From: Rhodospirillales bacterium
Lineage (GTDB): Bacteria > Pseudomonadota > Alphaproteobacteria > ATCC43930 > CGMCC-115725
Direction: 5' to 3'
DNA length: 10,337 nt
Assembly (NCBI GenBank): GCA_015654725.1
Contig: JAATGI010000017.1
Coordinates: forward strand, 1 to 10,337
Below are positions 1 to 5,905 of this stretch, piece by piece. Position numbers and translations under genes: made by a program. The notes under the pieces were generated by a model. The model was not told the DNA's origin. It was given only the letters and a program-made list of their open reading frames with translations, and did no database searches. The stretch's first letter is position 1. Each line of letters starts with the position of its first letter.

Positions 1-617
1 AGCCAATCGAGGCTCGCGAACAGCTCCCGCGCGGCTTTCTCGTAAGGTTCCTGCTTGGTGGCGAAGCCGGCCTTGTAGACGCCGTTATTCACCGTGTCGT
101 AGACACGCGCGTTAATGACGTCGATTTCCGCCGCGAGATCGGCCGGATAGTAATCGGCCTGGTCGTCCGTGAAGGCCGCGAATTCACGGTTGAACATGCG
201 GATGATTTCCGAGGATTCGTTGTTGACGATGGTGCCGGTCTGTTTGTCCCACAGGACCGGCACCGTGACGCGCCCGGAATAGGTGGGGTTGGCCTTGAGA
301 TAAATCTCATAGGCGCGCGCGGCGCCGGTGATCGGGTCGGGCTCGGCGAACACCCAGCCCTGCCCCAGCATCAGCGGCTCGACGAAACTCACCGAGATCG
401 CGGCTTCGAGGTTCTTCAATGTCCGCATCAACAAGGCGCGATGGCACCACGGACAGGCCATGGCGAGAAAGAGGTGATAGCGCCCGGCCTCGGCCTTGAA
501 GCCCGAAGCGCCGTCGGCCGTGATGAAGCGCCGGAACTTGGCGGCGTCGCGCTGGAACGCGCCCGCGCCGGTGTCGTACCAGCGATCGACCCATTTGCCT
601 TCGACCAGCAAACCCAT
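1..617 (-). CDS. Glutathionyl-hydroquinone reductase (Xi-class GST), C-terminus cut by window edge
   Basis: Reductase of the S-glutathionyl-hydroquinone reductase family (YqjG/PcpF/ECM4 type). Family members use a cysteine to remove glutathione from glutathionyl-hydroquinones in the cytoplasm. 205 residues are visible, ending in a Leu-Asp-Trp; about 100 more are expected beyond base 1. The thioredoxin-like domain carries CPWCHR (Cys55, Cys58), the cis-proline segment TVPVLWDK (about 118-125) and the glutathione-site motif NNESSEI (132-138). The family signature YDTVNNGVYKAGFA lies at about 173-186. The start ATG at 617 gives MGLLVEGKW, matching its neighbour, and is preceded by an AGAGG-type ribosome-binding site. 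It is roughly 60-65% identical by eye to the gene at 770-1687, so the two are tandem duplicates. Many characterised relatives have CPWA at the active site; here the second cysteine makes a CxxC motif. The family is certain; the natural substrate is unknown. Confidence 0.93.
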   Translation of the reverse strand, partial: MGLLVEGKWVDRWYDTGAGAFQRDAAKFRRFITADGASGFKAEAGRYHLFLAMACPWCHRALLMRTLKNLEAAISVSFVEPLMLGQGWVFAEPDPITGAARAYEIYLKANPTYSGRVTVPVLWDKQTGTIVNNESSEIIRMFNREFAAFTDDQADYYPADLAAEIDVINARVYDTVNNGVYKAGFATKQEPYEKAARELFASLDW

Positions 618-640
618 CGTTTACCTCTTGTCGCTCAAAC

Positions 641-722
641 GCCGCGCGGCCCGCGTCCGCGGGCCTTGGCTTCGCTCCGCTTTCCCCTTCGCTGACGCTC
701 AGGGTCGCTTCGCGCGGCCGCA
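641..722. repeat. GC-rich palindromic/repetitive spacer between the two GST genes
   Basis: Non-coding segment in the 152-bp spacer. It opens with the perfect palindrome gccgcgcggc (641-650) and a perfect 8-bp inverted repeat with a 2-nt centre (648-655 and 658-665). Three copies of cttcgc follow (670-675, 687-692, 708-713), and it ends in gcggccgc (715-722). The composition resembles dispersed intergenic repeats of alphaproteobacterial genomes, but only one copy is visible here, so that is inference. Confidence 0.35.
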
Positions 723-732
723 GTCGCGGCCG

Positions 733-770
733 ATGCGGTTTCGGCGGAACTCACCCCGCCGAAACCGCAT
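733..770. repeat. Perfect 15-bp inverted repeat (hairpin) at the 3' end of the upstream GST gene
   Basis: The arm atgcggtttcggcgg (733-747) is the exact reverse complement of 756-770, with an 8-nt loop (748-755). The outer base 770 is also the first base, on the plus strand, of the TAA stop codon (770-772) of the minus-strand transferase, so the hairpin begins as translation ends. No T-run follows on either strand, so it is not a canonical intrinsic terminator. It could cause leaky termination or stabilise the upstream cistron's mRNA end, giving unequal output from the two paralogues. Confidence 0.75.
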
Positions 771-1687
771 TAGGCGAAACTGATCTGCGGACCCAACGGC
801 ACCACGCCGCTCGGATTGACGGCGCGCAACGAGTAATAATTTTCCTTGTAGATTTGCGGATCGACGGTCTCGGCGATGCCGGGGAAGGCGTAAAGCTCGC
901 GGGTGTAGCGCCAGATCGCCGGATACTCATAGACATGGCGCAGATTGCATTTGAACAGCGGGTAATAGGCGCAATCGAACCGCACCAGGGTCGGGAACAG
1001 CCGCCAGTCCGCCTCGGTCAGCCGGTCGCCGAGCAAATAGCGCTGCTTGGCGAGAATGCCCTCGATCCAGTCGAGCGTGTCGAACAGCGCGCGCGCCGCC
1101 TGTTCATAGGGTTCCTGCTGGGTGGCGAAGCCGCAGCGATAGGCGCCGTTATTCACCGTGTCGTAAATGCGGGCGTTGATAGCGTCGATCTGCGGCGCCA
1201 GGTCGGCGGGATAATAGTCGGCGCGGTCGTCGGTCAAGGCCGCGAATTCGCGATTGAGCATGCGGATGATCTCGGACGATTCATTGTTGACGATGGTATT
1301 CGCCTTTTTGTCCCACAGGATCGGCACGGTGCAGCGGCCTGTGAATTTCGGCTCGGCCTTGAGATAGACGCCATAGGCGAAGCCCGCGCCGGTCATCGGA
1401 TCGGGCTCGGGAAACGCCCAACCGCCGTCGGTCATGGCGTGATGCAGATAGGAGGTGGAGATCGCGCCTTCGAGCTGCTTGAGCTTGAGGAAAATCATCA
1501 CCCGGTGGCACCACGGGCAGCCATAGGCGAGGTAGAGATGATAGCGCCCGTCCGCGGCCTTGAAGCCGGACGAGCCATCGGCGGTGACCTGCCGGCGGAA
1601 CGTGGCGGGGGTGCGGTCGAACGAGCCGCTCTTGCCCCTGGTATCGGTCCCGCGCTCGTCCCATTTGCCTTCGATCAACATGCCCAT
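770..1687 (-). CDS. Glutathionyl-hydroquinone reductase (Xi-class GST), complete
   Basis: Complete 305-residue member of the same family as the gene at 1-617, close to the usual 310-330 residues. The N-terminal thioredoxin-like domain has CPWCHR (Cys57 and Cys60), TVPILWDK with the cis-proline at 122, and NNESSEI (134-140). The helical C-terminal domain has YDTVNNGAYRCGFA (175-188), LTEADWRLFPTLVRFD (223-238), YYPLFKCN (241-248) and FPGIAETV (268-275), all typical of YqjG-like enzymes. The frame is open further upstream to 1744, but I chose ATG 1687. It gives MGMLIEGKW, aligned with the paralogue's start, and has a GCGAGG ribosome-binding site about six bases upstream; the extension looks unlike the family. 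It is the upstream gene of the pair and diverges from hisI. Expected role: cytoplasmic reduction of glutathionylated quinones, linked to quinone or aromatic detoxification. Confidence 0.95.
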   Translation of the reverse strand: MGMLIEGKWDERGTDTRGKSGSFDRTPATFRRQVTADGSSGFKAADGRYHLYLAYGCPWCHRVMIFLKLKQLEGAISTSYLHHAMTDGGWAFPEPDPMTGAGFAYGVYLKAEPKFTGRCTVPILWDKKANTIVNNESSEIIRMLNREFAALTDDRADYYPADLAPQIDAINARIYDTVNNGAYRCGFATQQEPYEQAARALFDTLDWIEGILAKQRYLLGDRLTEADWRLFPTLVRFDCAYYPLFKCNLRHVYEYPAIWRYTRELYAFPGIAETVDPQIYKENYYSLRAVNPSGVVPLGPQISFA

Positions 1688-1766
1688 GCTGTGCCTCGCC
1701 GTTGTGGTCGGCGCGATTGCAGCAGTTATTGCCGCCATCCGCAATCGCGGGCAAAGATGGCAGCCA

Positions 1767-1796
1767 CGCCGGGCGCGAATGGCCCGGTGCTGTTTT
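1767..1796 (+). terminator. Hairpin followed by a short T-run in the hisI leader (terminator- or attenuator-like)
   Basis: An 8-bp stem containing one G-T pair (1767-1774 with 1782-1789, core ccgggc/gcccgg) has a 7-nt loop and is followed by ctgtttt (1790-1796). It lies 35-64 bases before the hisI start. A second perfect 6-bp stem (1800-1805 with 1810-1815) sits just upstream of the ribosome-binding site. The T-run is short and the promoter is not located, so this may be a weak terminator, an attenuator or chance in GC-rich DNA. Confidence 0.3.
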
Positions 1797-1830
1797 GGTC
1801 GCGCCGGCGGGCGCGAAGCGGAGCGATGCG

Positions 1831-2229
1831 ATGAGCGAGACGGCGCTGTTCGAGAGCCTGACCTTCGACGCCGCGGGGCTGATCCCGGCGGTGGCGCAGC
1901 AGCACGATACCGGCGAGGTGCTGATGCTGGCCTGGATGAATCGCGAGGCCATCGCGGCGACGCTGGCCACGGGCGACGTCACCTACTGGTCGCGCTCGCG
2001 GGCCAGGCTGTGGCGCAAGGGCGAGAGTTCGGGCCAGAAACAGCGTCTCGTCGAGCTGCGCGTCGATTGCGACGGCGACGCGCTGTTGCTGCTGGTGGAT
2101 CAAACCGGCGTCGCCTGTCATACCGGCCGGCGCAATTGCTTTTTCCGCGCCCTGCGCGACGGCGCCCTCGTCACCATCGCGGCGCCGCAAGTGCCGCCGG
2201 AACAACTGTATCGGGCGGAAGCTTCCTAG
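1831..2229 (+). CDS. hisI: Phosphoribosyl-AMP cyclohydrolase
   Basis: Third step of histidine biosynthesis: hydrolytic opening of the purine ring of N1-(5-phosphoribosyl)-AMP to give ProFAR, in the cytoplasm. It is a 132-residue monofunctional enzyme, without the fused pyrophosphohydrolase (HisE) domain found in enterobacteria. Visible motifs are LAWMN (33-37), TYWSRSR (51-57), LWRKGESSG (60-68), DCDGD (79-83, metal-binding aspartates) and GVACHTGRRNCF (93-104). The cysteines at 80, 96 and 103 have the same spacing (16 and 7 residues) as the zinc ligands known in the family. ATG 1831 is chosen because GGAG (1820-1823) lies seven bases upstream; the open frame reaches back to 1702 but that part is not family-like. 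It stands alone, divergent from the transferase genes and convergent with the gene ending at 2243, with a 13-bp gap. Confidence 0.97.
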   Translation: MSETALFESLTFDAAGLIPAVAQQHDTGEVLMLAWMNREAIAATLATGDVTYWSRSRARLWRKGESSGQKQRLVELRVDCDGDALLLLVDQTGVACHTGRRNCFFRALRDGALVTIAAPQVPPEQLYRAEAS

Positions 2230-2242
2230 AGCCGGATCGCTC

Positions 2243-2704
2243 TCAGGGTCGCGGGCAGGCCGCGCTTTGCCGCAGCACCGTCATTTCGCCGGGATCGAAT
2301 AGCCGTCCGGTGCATAGCCGGTTATAGCGGTTCACGGCGTCGCCATAGCGCTTGACCGCGTCGGCGTTGCGCGCGCTTTCGTCGTCGAAGGCCTGAATCG
2401 CCGCGTCGCGGCGCGACAGCAGCGCCGTGTAGGCCTCGATCTCGTCCCGGTTGTCGGTGTTGACCCGGCCGTGCGCCGCCTGGGCCTCGTGGCCCAGCGA
2501 TCGCGCCGTGGCCAAGCTCTCGTCGTAGCGTTTGTGCTCGGCGGCGGCATCGTCGCGCCGGCTCTGCATCGTCTGCTCGGCGCAGACGCAATCGAGTGCC
2601 GCCGCCGTCGACGCCTTGTCGTTTTGCGCCCACGCCGCGCCGGCGGCCGTCAGCATCGCCGCGGTCAGCGTTGCCGCGAAAAATCTTGCGCCGTGCGAAA
2701 GCAT
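2243..2704 (-). CDS. Small secreted four-cysteine protein, function unknown
   Basis: 153 residues. The N-terminus is a clear Sec signal peptide: a short basic segment, a hydrophobic core (about 8-24) and an AWA cleavage site at 24-26 before QNDK. The mature part has a Cys-Val-Cys pair (39, 41), then a charged helical stretch rich in Ala, Asp, Glu and Arg (about 45-128, possible coiled coil), and two more cysteines (131, 150). The even number and terminal placement suggest disulfides closing a helical hairpin in the periplasm; this is inference. ATG 2704 is chosen because GGAGGG lies about seven bases upstream and the signal peptide begins there; the frame stays open to 2770 but that extension is arginine-rich and overlaps the preceding gene. 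It begins 19 bp after the preceding gene's stop codon, so it is probably the last gene of the operon. I do not recognise the family. Confidence 0.72.
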   Translation of the reverse strand: MLSHGARFFAATLTAAMLTAAGAAWAQNDKASTAAALDCVCAEQTMQSRRDDAAAEHKRYDESLATARSLGHEAQAAHGRVNTDNRDEIEAYTALLSRRDAAIQAFDDESARNADAVKRYGDAVNRYNRLCTGRLFDPGEMTVLRQSAACPRP

Positions 2705-2723
2705 GTCGGCCCCTCCGCCGTCA

Positions 2724-3344
2724 TTATAACGCGGGCAATGGCGGCGGCGAGTCCGTGAACAAAGCGGCATGAACGGAAAAAGATTGTGGCCCGCCCGGTA
2801 CCGGCGCCGACAACACCATGGTCGCGAACACCGCGCCGATAATGAACGAGGCCAGCGCCAACAACCCGAACCGCAAGGCGCGGACCCGCTGGCGCATGTC
2901 GCGGCGCAGGCGTTTCGCGAGCTCCGCCTTGCTTTCGTTCGCGATCTCGGCCGCCGCGCCCGCGCCGATACGTTCGAGATGGCGATAAATCGTCAGGGAA
3001 TCAGCGAACATCGAGAGGAAGGCCAGGAGCGTCGCCACCGAAGCGCAGGTCACGCCGATAACGAAGGCGGCGATGCTCAGAAGCGAGAGCGGCATGTGAT
3101 CGCCGATCCTGGTGCCGACGAGCTGCGCCAGGACGGGAAAGCCGAACAGGCCGCCGGCGTTCAGCGCGAACAGCGCTCCCAGCGCGAACCGCGCGAAGCT
3201 GTAGGCCATTTCACGCGAGCGCGTCATCGCCGCGAACAGCGGCGCCGTATCCATGGCCCAGCCCTCGCGTTCCGCGGCGGCGGCGAGAAACTCCGCGCGC
3301 AGCGATTCGGGCACCGGGTTGGGCTGTTCTTTCAGGGGCCGCAC
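2724..3344 (-). CDS. Hypothetical integral membrane protein, three predicted helices
   Basis: 206 residues from GTG 3344. Hydrophobic segments at about 54-74, 87-110 and 157-178 look like membrane helices. A charged cytoplasmic-like stretch lies between the second and third (about 118-156, many Arg, Lys and Glu). The C-terminal tail is proline-rich (PPPLPAL). An in-frame stop lies just upstream (3354-3356), so 3344 is the furthest possible start. That GTG has no convincing ribosome-binding site; instead a 12-bp palindrome ends two bases before it. Alternatives are GTG 3314 and ATG 3254, the latter with GAGGG about nine bases upstream. All starts keep the three helices. It lies 63 bp after the membrane gene at 3408-3887 and 19 bp before the secreted protein. 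No family recognised. Confidence 0.7.
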   Translation of the reverse strand: MRPLKEQPNPVPESLRAEFLAAAAEREGWAMDTAPLFAAMTRSREMAYSFARFALGALFALNAGGLFGFPVLAQLVGTRIGDHMPLSLLSIAAFVIGVTCASVATLLAFLSMFADSLTIYRHLERIGAGAAAEIANESKAELAKRLRRDMRQRVRALRFGLLALASFIIGAVFATMVLSAPVPGGPQSFSVHAALFTDSPPPLPAL

Positions 3345-3346
3345 GG

Positions 3347-3358
3347 GATAGGCCTATC
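3347..3358. promoter_or_regulatory. 12-bp perfect palindrome next to a start codon
   Basis: gataggcctatc is its own reverse complement and lies two bases upstream of the GTG start candidate at 3344, where a ribosome-binding site would be expected. It could be an operator or a processing hairpin, or it may mean that the true start is downstream. No second copy was noticed in the window. Confidence 0.3.
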
Positions 3359-3407
3359 GGGGAACCGGTTTATTTATCGTGAAGAGCATCGGCCGGGGCA
3401 AGACGTT

Positions 3408-3887
3408 CTAGGCCCCGCGCGCGGCGTCGGCCATGTCGCGCAACTCGCGCACCACGGGATGCGAGAAAAAGGTGAAGCTGAAAAACCGTATCTTGGGCAT
3501 GAATTTGATTTTTCTGCCCCAGGGGGTATCGGCGTCGAACGCGATCGTCACCGGATGAAATTTCAGCAGGCGATTTTCGGTGACGCCGACGATCGCGGCG
3601 AGCGGCAAGCGCACCTCCCGACTGTAGTTGGAGATGTAGATCGCCCCGCCATCGACCGCGACGCGCTTCAGCTTGAAGCTCCAATAAAGCCCATAGACGA
3701 AGGCAAAACCGATCGCGATGACGAGGATGGCGATCGGCGTCGGATTATGTTGGGCGCGAAAGGTTTGGCCCGCCTCGAACAGGAAATAAGCGGCCACCGG
3801 CACCATCAAGAAAGGAGAGATGAACTTCACGAAGAGGGTCTGCGCCGAAGATAAAACCCGCCGGCCGTCATCGTCCGCCGCGCTCAT
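3408..3887 (-). CDS. Hypothetical membrane protein with N-terminal helix pair and small beta-rich C-terminal domain
   Basis: 159 residues. Two hydrophobic segments (about 22-40 and 51-70) form a helical hairpin. The soluble region (about 73-157) has alternating hydrophobic strands and reads like a bacterial PH-like domain: VDGGAIYISNYSR, then VRLPLAAIVGVTENR and a conserved-looking TPWGRKIKFMPK. The PH-like assignment is an impression from pattern, not a recognised signature. ATG 3887 has an AGGGGG ribosome-binding site seven bases upstream. It begins 27 bp after the stop of the DUF3237 gene and is likely co-transcribed with it. Expected location: inner membrane with the C-terminal domain in the cytoplasm. 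No function can be assigned. Confidence 0.78.
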   Translation of the reverse strand: MSAADDDGRRVLSSAQTLFVKFISPFLMVPVAAYFLFEAGQTFRAQHNPTPIAILVIAIGFAFVYGLYWSFKLKRVAVDGGAIYISNYSREVRLPLAAIVGVTENRLLKFHPVTIAFDADTPWGRKIKFMPKIRFFSFTFFSHPVVRELRDMADAARGA

Positions 3888-3914
3888 TTCTCGCCCCCTG
3901 GCCCCACTCGCGTG

Positions 3915-4376
3915 TCACACCACGCGAAAGAAGTCGAGCCGCACTTCGTCCGGCCGCCGCTCGCCCGTGCAGAGGAACAGATGGTCGTTGAGCCAGCGAT
4001 GCGCCGGCGAGGCGGTCTCGAAGCGCGGCGTGGCGCGGAAATAGACCAGCGCCGGATCGACCGGCTCGCCGCGCGACAGTTTGGCCATGATTTCGGGCGG
4101 GCCGCGGCGCAGGCCGCGATTGGCGACCGCGATCAGGGCGCCGTCCTCGGCGCGCATCACGTAGCGCGCGGTCAGCTCGGTGGCGCCGTCGGCGCGAAGA
4201 ATCTGCCAATCGGCGCCGCCCGCCACGATCTCGCCCTTGAGCCTCGGCCCGGCGAAGCTGCCGCCCAGGATCGGCACCATGCGCCGGCGCCCGCGCGGCG
4301 TCTCGCCCAGCTCGATGGGCGGCGCCACCTCGACCCGTGCCGCGAAGGCGAATTCCAGCGCCGGTGCTTGGACCAT
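3915..4376 (-). CDS. DUF3237 (UPF0311) family protein
   Basis: 153 residues, the usual length for this uncharacterised family. Family hallmarks are visible: the RRMVPILGGSFAGPRLKGEI block (31-50), then GGADWQ (53-58), YVMRAEDGALIAVANRG (72-88), YFRATPRFET (112-121), and WLN followed by FLC (128-136). These proteins are predicted beta-barrel-like cytoplasmic proteins with no proven reaction; some occur near aromatic or catabolic genes. GTG 4382 is also in frame, but ATG 4376 is preferred because GGGAG is seven bases from it and would be only about one base from the GTG. It is the first gene of the leftward group and diverges from the aldo/keto reductase. Family is confident, function unknown. 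Confidence 0.9.
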   Translation of the reverse strand: MVQAPALEFAFAARVEVAPPIELGETPRGRRRMVPILGGSFAGPRLKGEIVAGGADWQILRADGATELTARYVMRAEDGALIAVANRGLRRGPPEIMAKLSRGEPVDPALVYFRATPRFETASPAHRWLNDHLFLCTGERRPDEVRLDFFRVV

Positions 4377-4389
4377 TCCCACTCTCCCG

Positions 4390-4399
4390 CGTTATAACG
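4390..4399. promoter_or_regulatory. Symmetric TATAAC palindrome in a divergent intergenic gap (possible bidirectional promoter)
   Basis: cgttataacg is a perfect palindrome in the middle of the 48-bp gap between the divergent DUF3237 and aldo/keto reductase genes. It places a -10-like TATAAC on both strands (4393-4398 plus; 4391-4396 minus). A partial -35-like TTGGAC lies at 4368-4373 for the rightward direction, with a long 19-bp spacer; no good -35 is seen leftward. Confidence 0.4.
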
Positions 4400-4424
4400 G
4401 CAGAGTAGAGCAAGAGGTGCGAAC

Positions 4425-5252
4425 ATGAAATTCATCCAATTGAAGGGCGCGAAGGTCCCGGCCTTGGGCTTCGGCACCCGGCCCTTGAAGGGCGAGGACG
4501 GCGTGCGCGCCGTCCGCGACGCGCTCGAAGTAGGCTACCGCCATATCGATACCGCGCAGCTTTATGACAACGAGGCCGAGGTCGGCGGCGGCGTGAAGCA
4601 GTCGGGCGTGCCGCGCGGCGAGATCTGGATCACCACCAAGCTCGCCAACGCCAATCTCGCCGCCAAGGACGTCAAGCGCAGCGCCGACGAGAGTCTGAAA
4701 AAACTCGGCACCGATTATGTCGATCTGCTGCTGATCCACTGGCCGAGCCGCACCGTGCCGATGGCCGAAACCTTGGCCGCGATGGCGGAATTGCGGGCCT
4801 CCGGCAAGACCCGCTTCATCGGCGTCAGCAATTTCACCGTCAAGCTCCTGGCCGAGGCGGTCGAGCGCCACCGCGCCGATCTCCTCTGCGACCAGGTCGA
4901 ATATCACCCCTTCCTGTCGCAGCGGCCGGTGCTGGCGGCGTCTCGCCGGCATGGCATGATGCTCACCGCCTATTCGCCGGTGGCGCGCGGCCGGGTCGCG
5001 GACGACGCGACGCTGCAAGGGATCGCGCGGAAATACGGCAAATCGCCGGCGCAAATCGGCCTGCGCTGGCTGATGGAGCAAGACGGCGTCGCCGCCATCC
5101 CCAAGGCGGGGCGCCGCGCGCATATCGAGGCCAATTTCGCGATTTTCGATTTCGCGCTCGCGGCCGAGGACCGCGCCGCCATCGACGCCTTGGCCGGTGG
5201 CGACCGCATCGTCGATATCGCCGGCTGGGCGCCGGACTGGGATGAGGTCTGA
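4425..5252 (+). CDS. Aldo/keto reductase (2,5-diketo-D-gluconate reductase-like)
   Basis: 275-residue NADPH-dependent carbonyl reductase of the aldo/keto reductase superfamily, a single TIM barrel in the cytoplasm. The catalytic tetrad is complete: Asp42 and Tyr47 in GYRHIDTAQLYDNE (37-50), Lys72 in ITTK and His105 in LLIHWP. Further signatures are IGVSNF, CDQVEYHPFL, the YSPVARGR segment after the barrel and the cofactor-binding AIPKAGRRAHIEAN with a basic cluster, which suggests NADPH. ATG 4425 has AAGAGGT six bases upstream. The closest style is DkgA/DkgB-type reductases acting on diketogluconate, methylglyoxal or other small aldehydes; the substrate cannot be read from sequence. It is divergent from the DUF3237 gene, and its stop is only four bases from that of the convergent acetyltransferase. 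Confidence 0.95.
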   Translation: MKFIQLKGAKVPALGFGTRPLKGEDGVRAVRDALEVGYRHIDTAQLYDNEAEVGGGVKQSGVPRGEIWITTKLANANLAAKDVKRSADESLKKLGTDYVDLLLIHWPSRTVPMAETLAAMAELRASGKTRFIGVSNFTVKLLAEAVERHRADLLCDQVEYHPFLSQRPVLAASRRHGMMLTAYSPVARGRVADDATLQGIARKYGKSPAQIGLRWLMEQDGVAAIPKAGRRAHIEANFAIFDFALAAEDRAAIDALAGGDRIVDIAGWAPDWDEV

Positions 5253-5256
5253 GAGC

Positions 5257-5817
5257 TTACAGCACGATCCAATAGCCGAGCTGGCCCTCGTCGAGCGCGC
5301 CGGTGGGCGGGAACGACCAGGCGCCGGCGAGGACGCCGTCATTGGCCTCGATCACCTTGCGCGACGCGGTGTTGGCGTCGTCGCAGGTCAGAAAGACCCG
5401 GCGCAGGCCCTCGGCGCGCGCCAGCGGCAGCATCAATTTGAGCGCCCGAGTGGCATAGCCGCGGCGTTGCTTCCACGGCACCACGGCATAGCCGATATGG
5501 CCCTGGACATAGGGCGGCAAGGCCTCGCTGCCGCGCGCGAAGCGCAGGCCGATGGCGCCGCAGAATTCGCCGTCCCACAGCCACATCGTCCGGTTCGGCA
5601 GGCGCGGCGTGACCAGCCCGTCGGCATGGCGGATCGTGCCGCTCTGCGCCAGCAAATCGGCGAGGAAGGCGCGCGCGTTGCGGCGGATCGACACCAGCTG
5701 CTCGTCATGAACGTCATGGGTGGTGTCGGGCGACCAGCCGGTTTCGAGCGCGGCGACATAGGAAGCGAGGTAGGCTTCGTCCGGCGCTACCAGACGAAGC
5801 GACAAGGCAGAATCCAT
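5257..5817 (-). CDS. GNAT family N-acetyltransferase
   Basis: 186 residues with a GNAT fold that transfers acetyl from acetyl-CoA to an amine, probably on a small molecule or peptide. The acetyl-CoA-binding motif A is visible as GYAVVPWKQRRGYATRAL (109-126), with the pyrophosphate-binding QRRGYA loop at 117-122. Motif B follows as TCDDANTASRKVIEANDG (144-161), similar to the COG3981-type predicted acetyltransferases. The preceding WLWDGEFCGAIGLRF is the usual central strand pair. ATG 5817 is the only reasonable start but has a weak ribosome-binding site. It faces the universal stress gene across 88 bp and is convergent with the aldo/keto reductase. The acceptor is unknown. Confidence 0.9.
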   Translation of the reverse strand: MDSALSLRLVAPDEAYLASYVAALETGWSPDTTHDVHDEQLVSIRRNARAFLADLLAQSGTIRHADGLVTPRLPNRTMWLWDGEFCGAIGLRFARGSEALPPYVQGHIGYAVVPWKQRRGYATRALKLMLPLARAEGLRRVFLTCDDANTASRKVIEANDGVLAGAWSFPPTGALDEGQLGYWIVL

Positions 5818-5905
5818 GGCGCCAATCTAGCATCCGCCCGCGACTTGAGCCAAAGCGCCGTTCCGGCGACAATGGCGAAAATCGCGCCTTTGAGGGGAGG
5901 CTCGC

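Noticed and set aside
854..1834. Long plus-strand open frame (326 codons) opposite the complete transferase
   Set aside because: It lies antisense to a gene with clear family motifs, its translation is Gly/Ala/Arg-rich without domains, and such frames arise from third-position GC bias.
2769..3854. Long plus-strand open frame (361 codons) opposite two membrane-protein genes
   Set aside because: The product is Arg/Gln/His/Glu-rich, typical of antisense reading of GC-rich genes; the minus strand gives coherent membrane helices and good ribosome-binding sites.
4392..5342. Minus-strand open frame opposite the aldo/keto reductase
   Set aside because: The plus strand encodes a complete catalytic tetrad; the antisense product has no recognisable pattern.
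5842..5855. FNR/FixK-like box before the universal stress protein (acttgagccaaagc)
   Set aside because: Only the TTGA half is present; the second half does not match the palindromic consensus.
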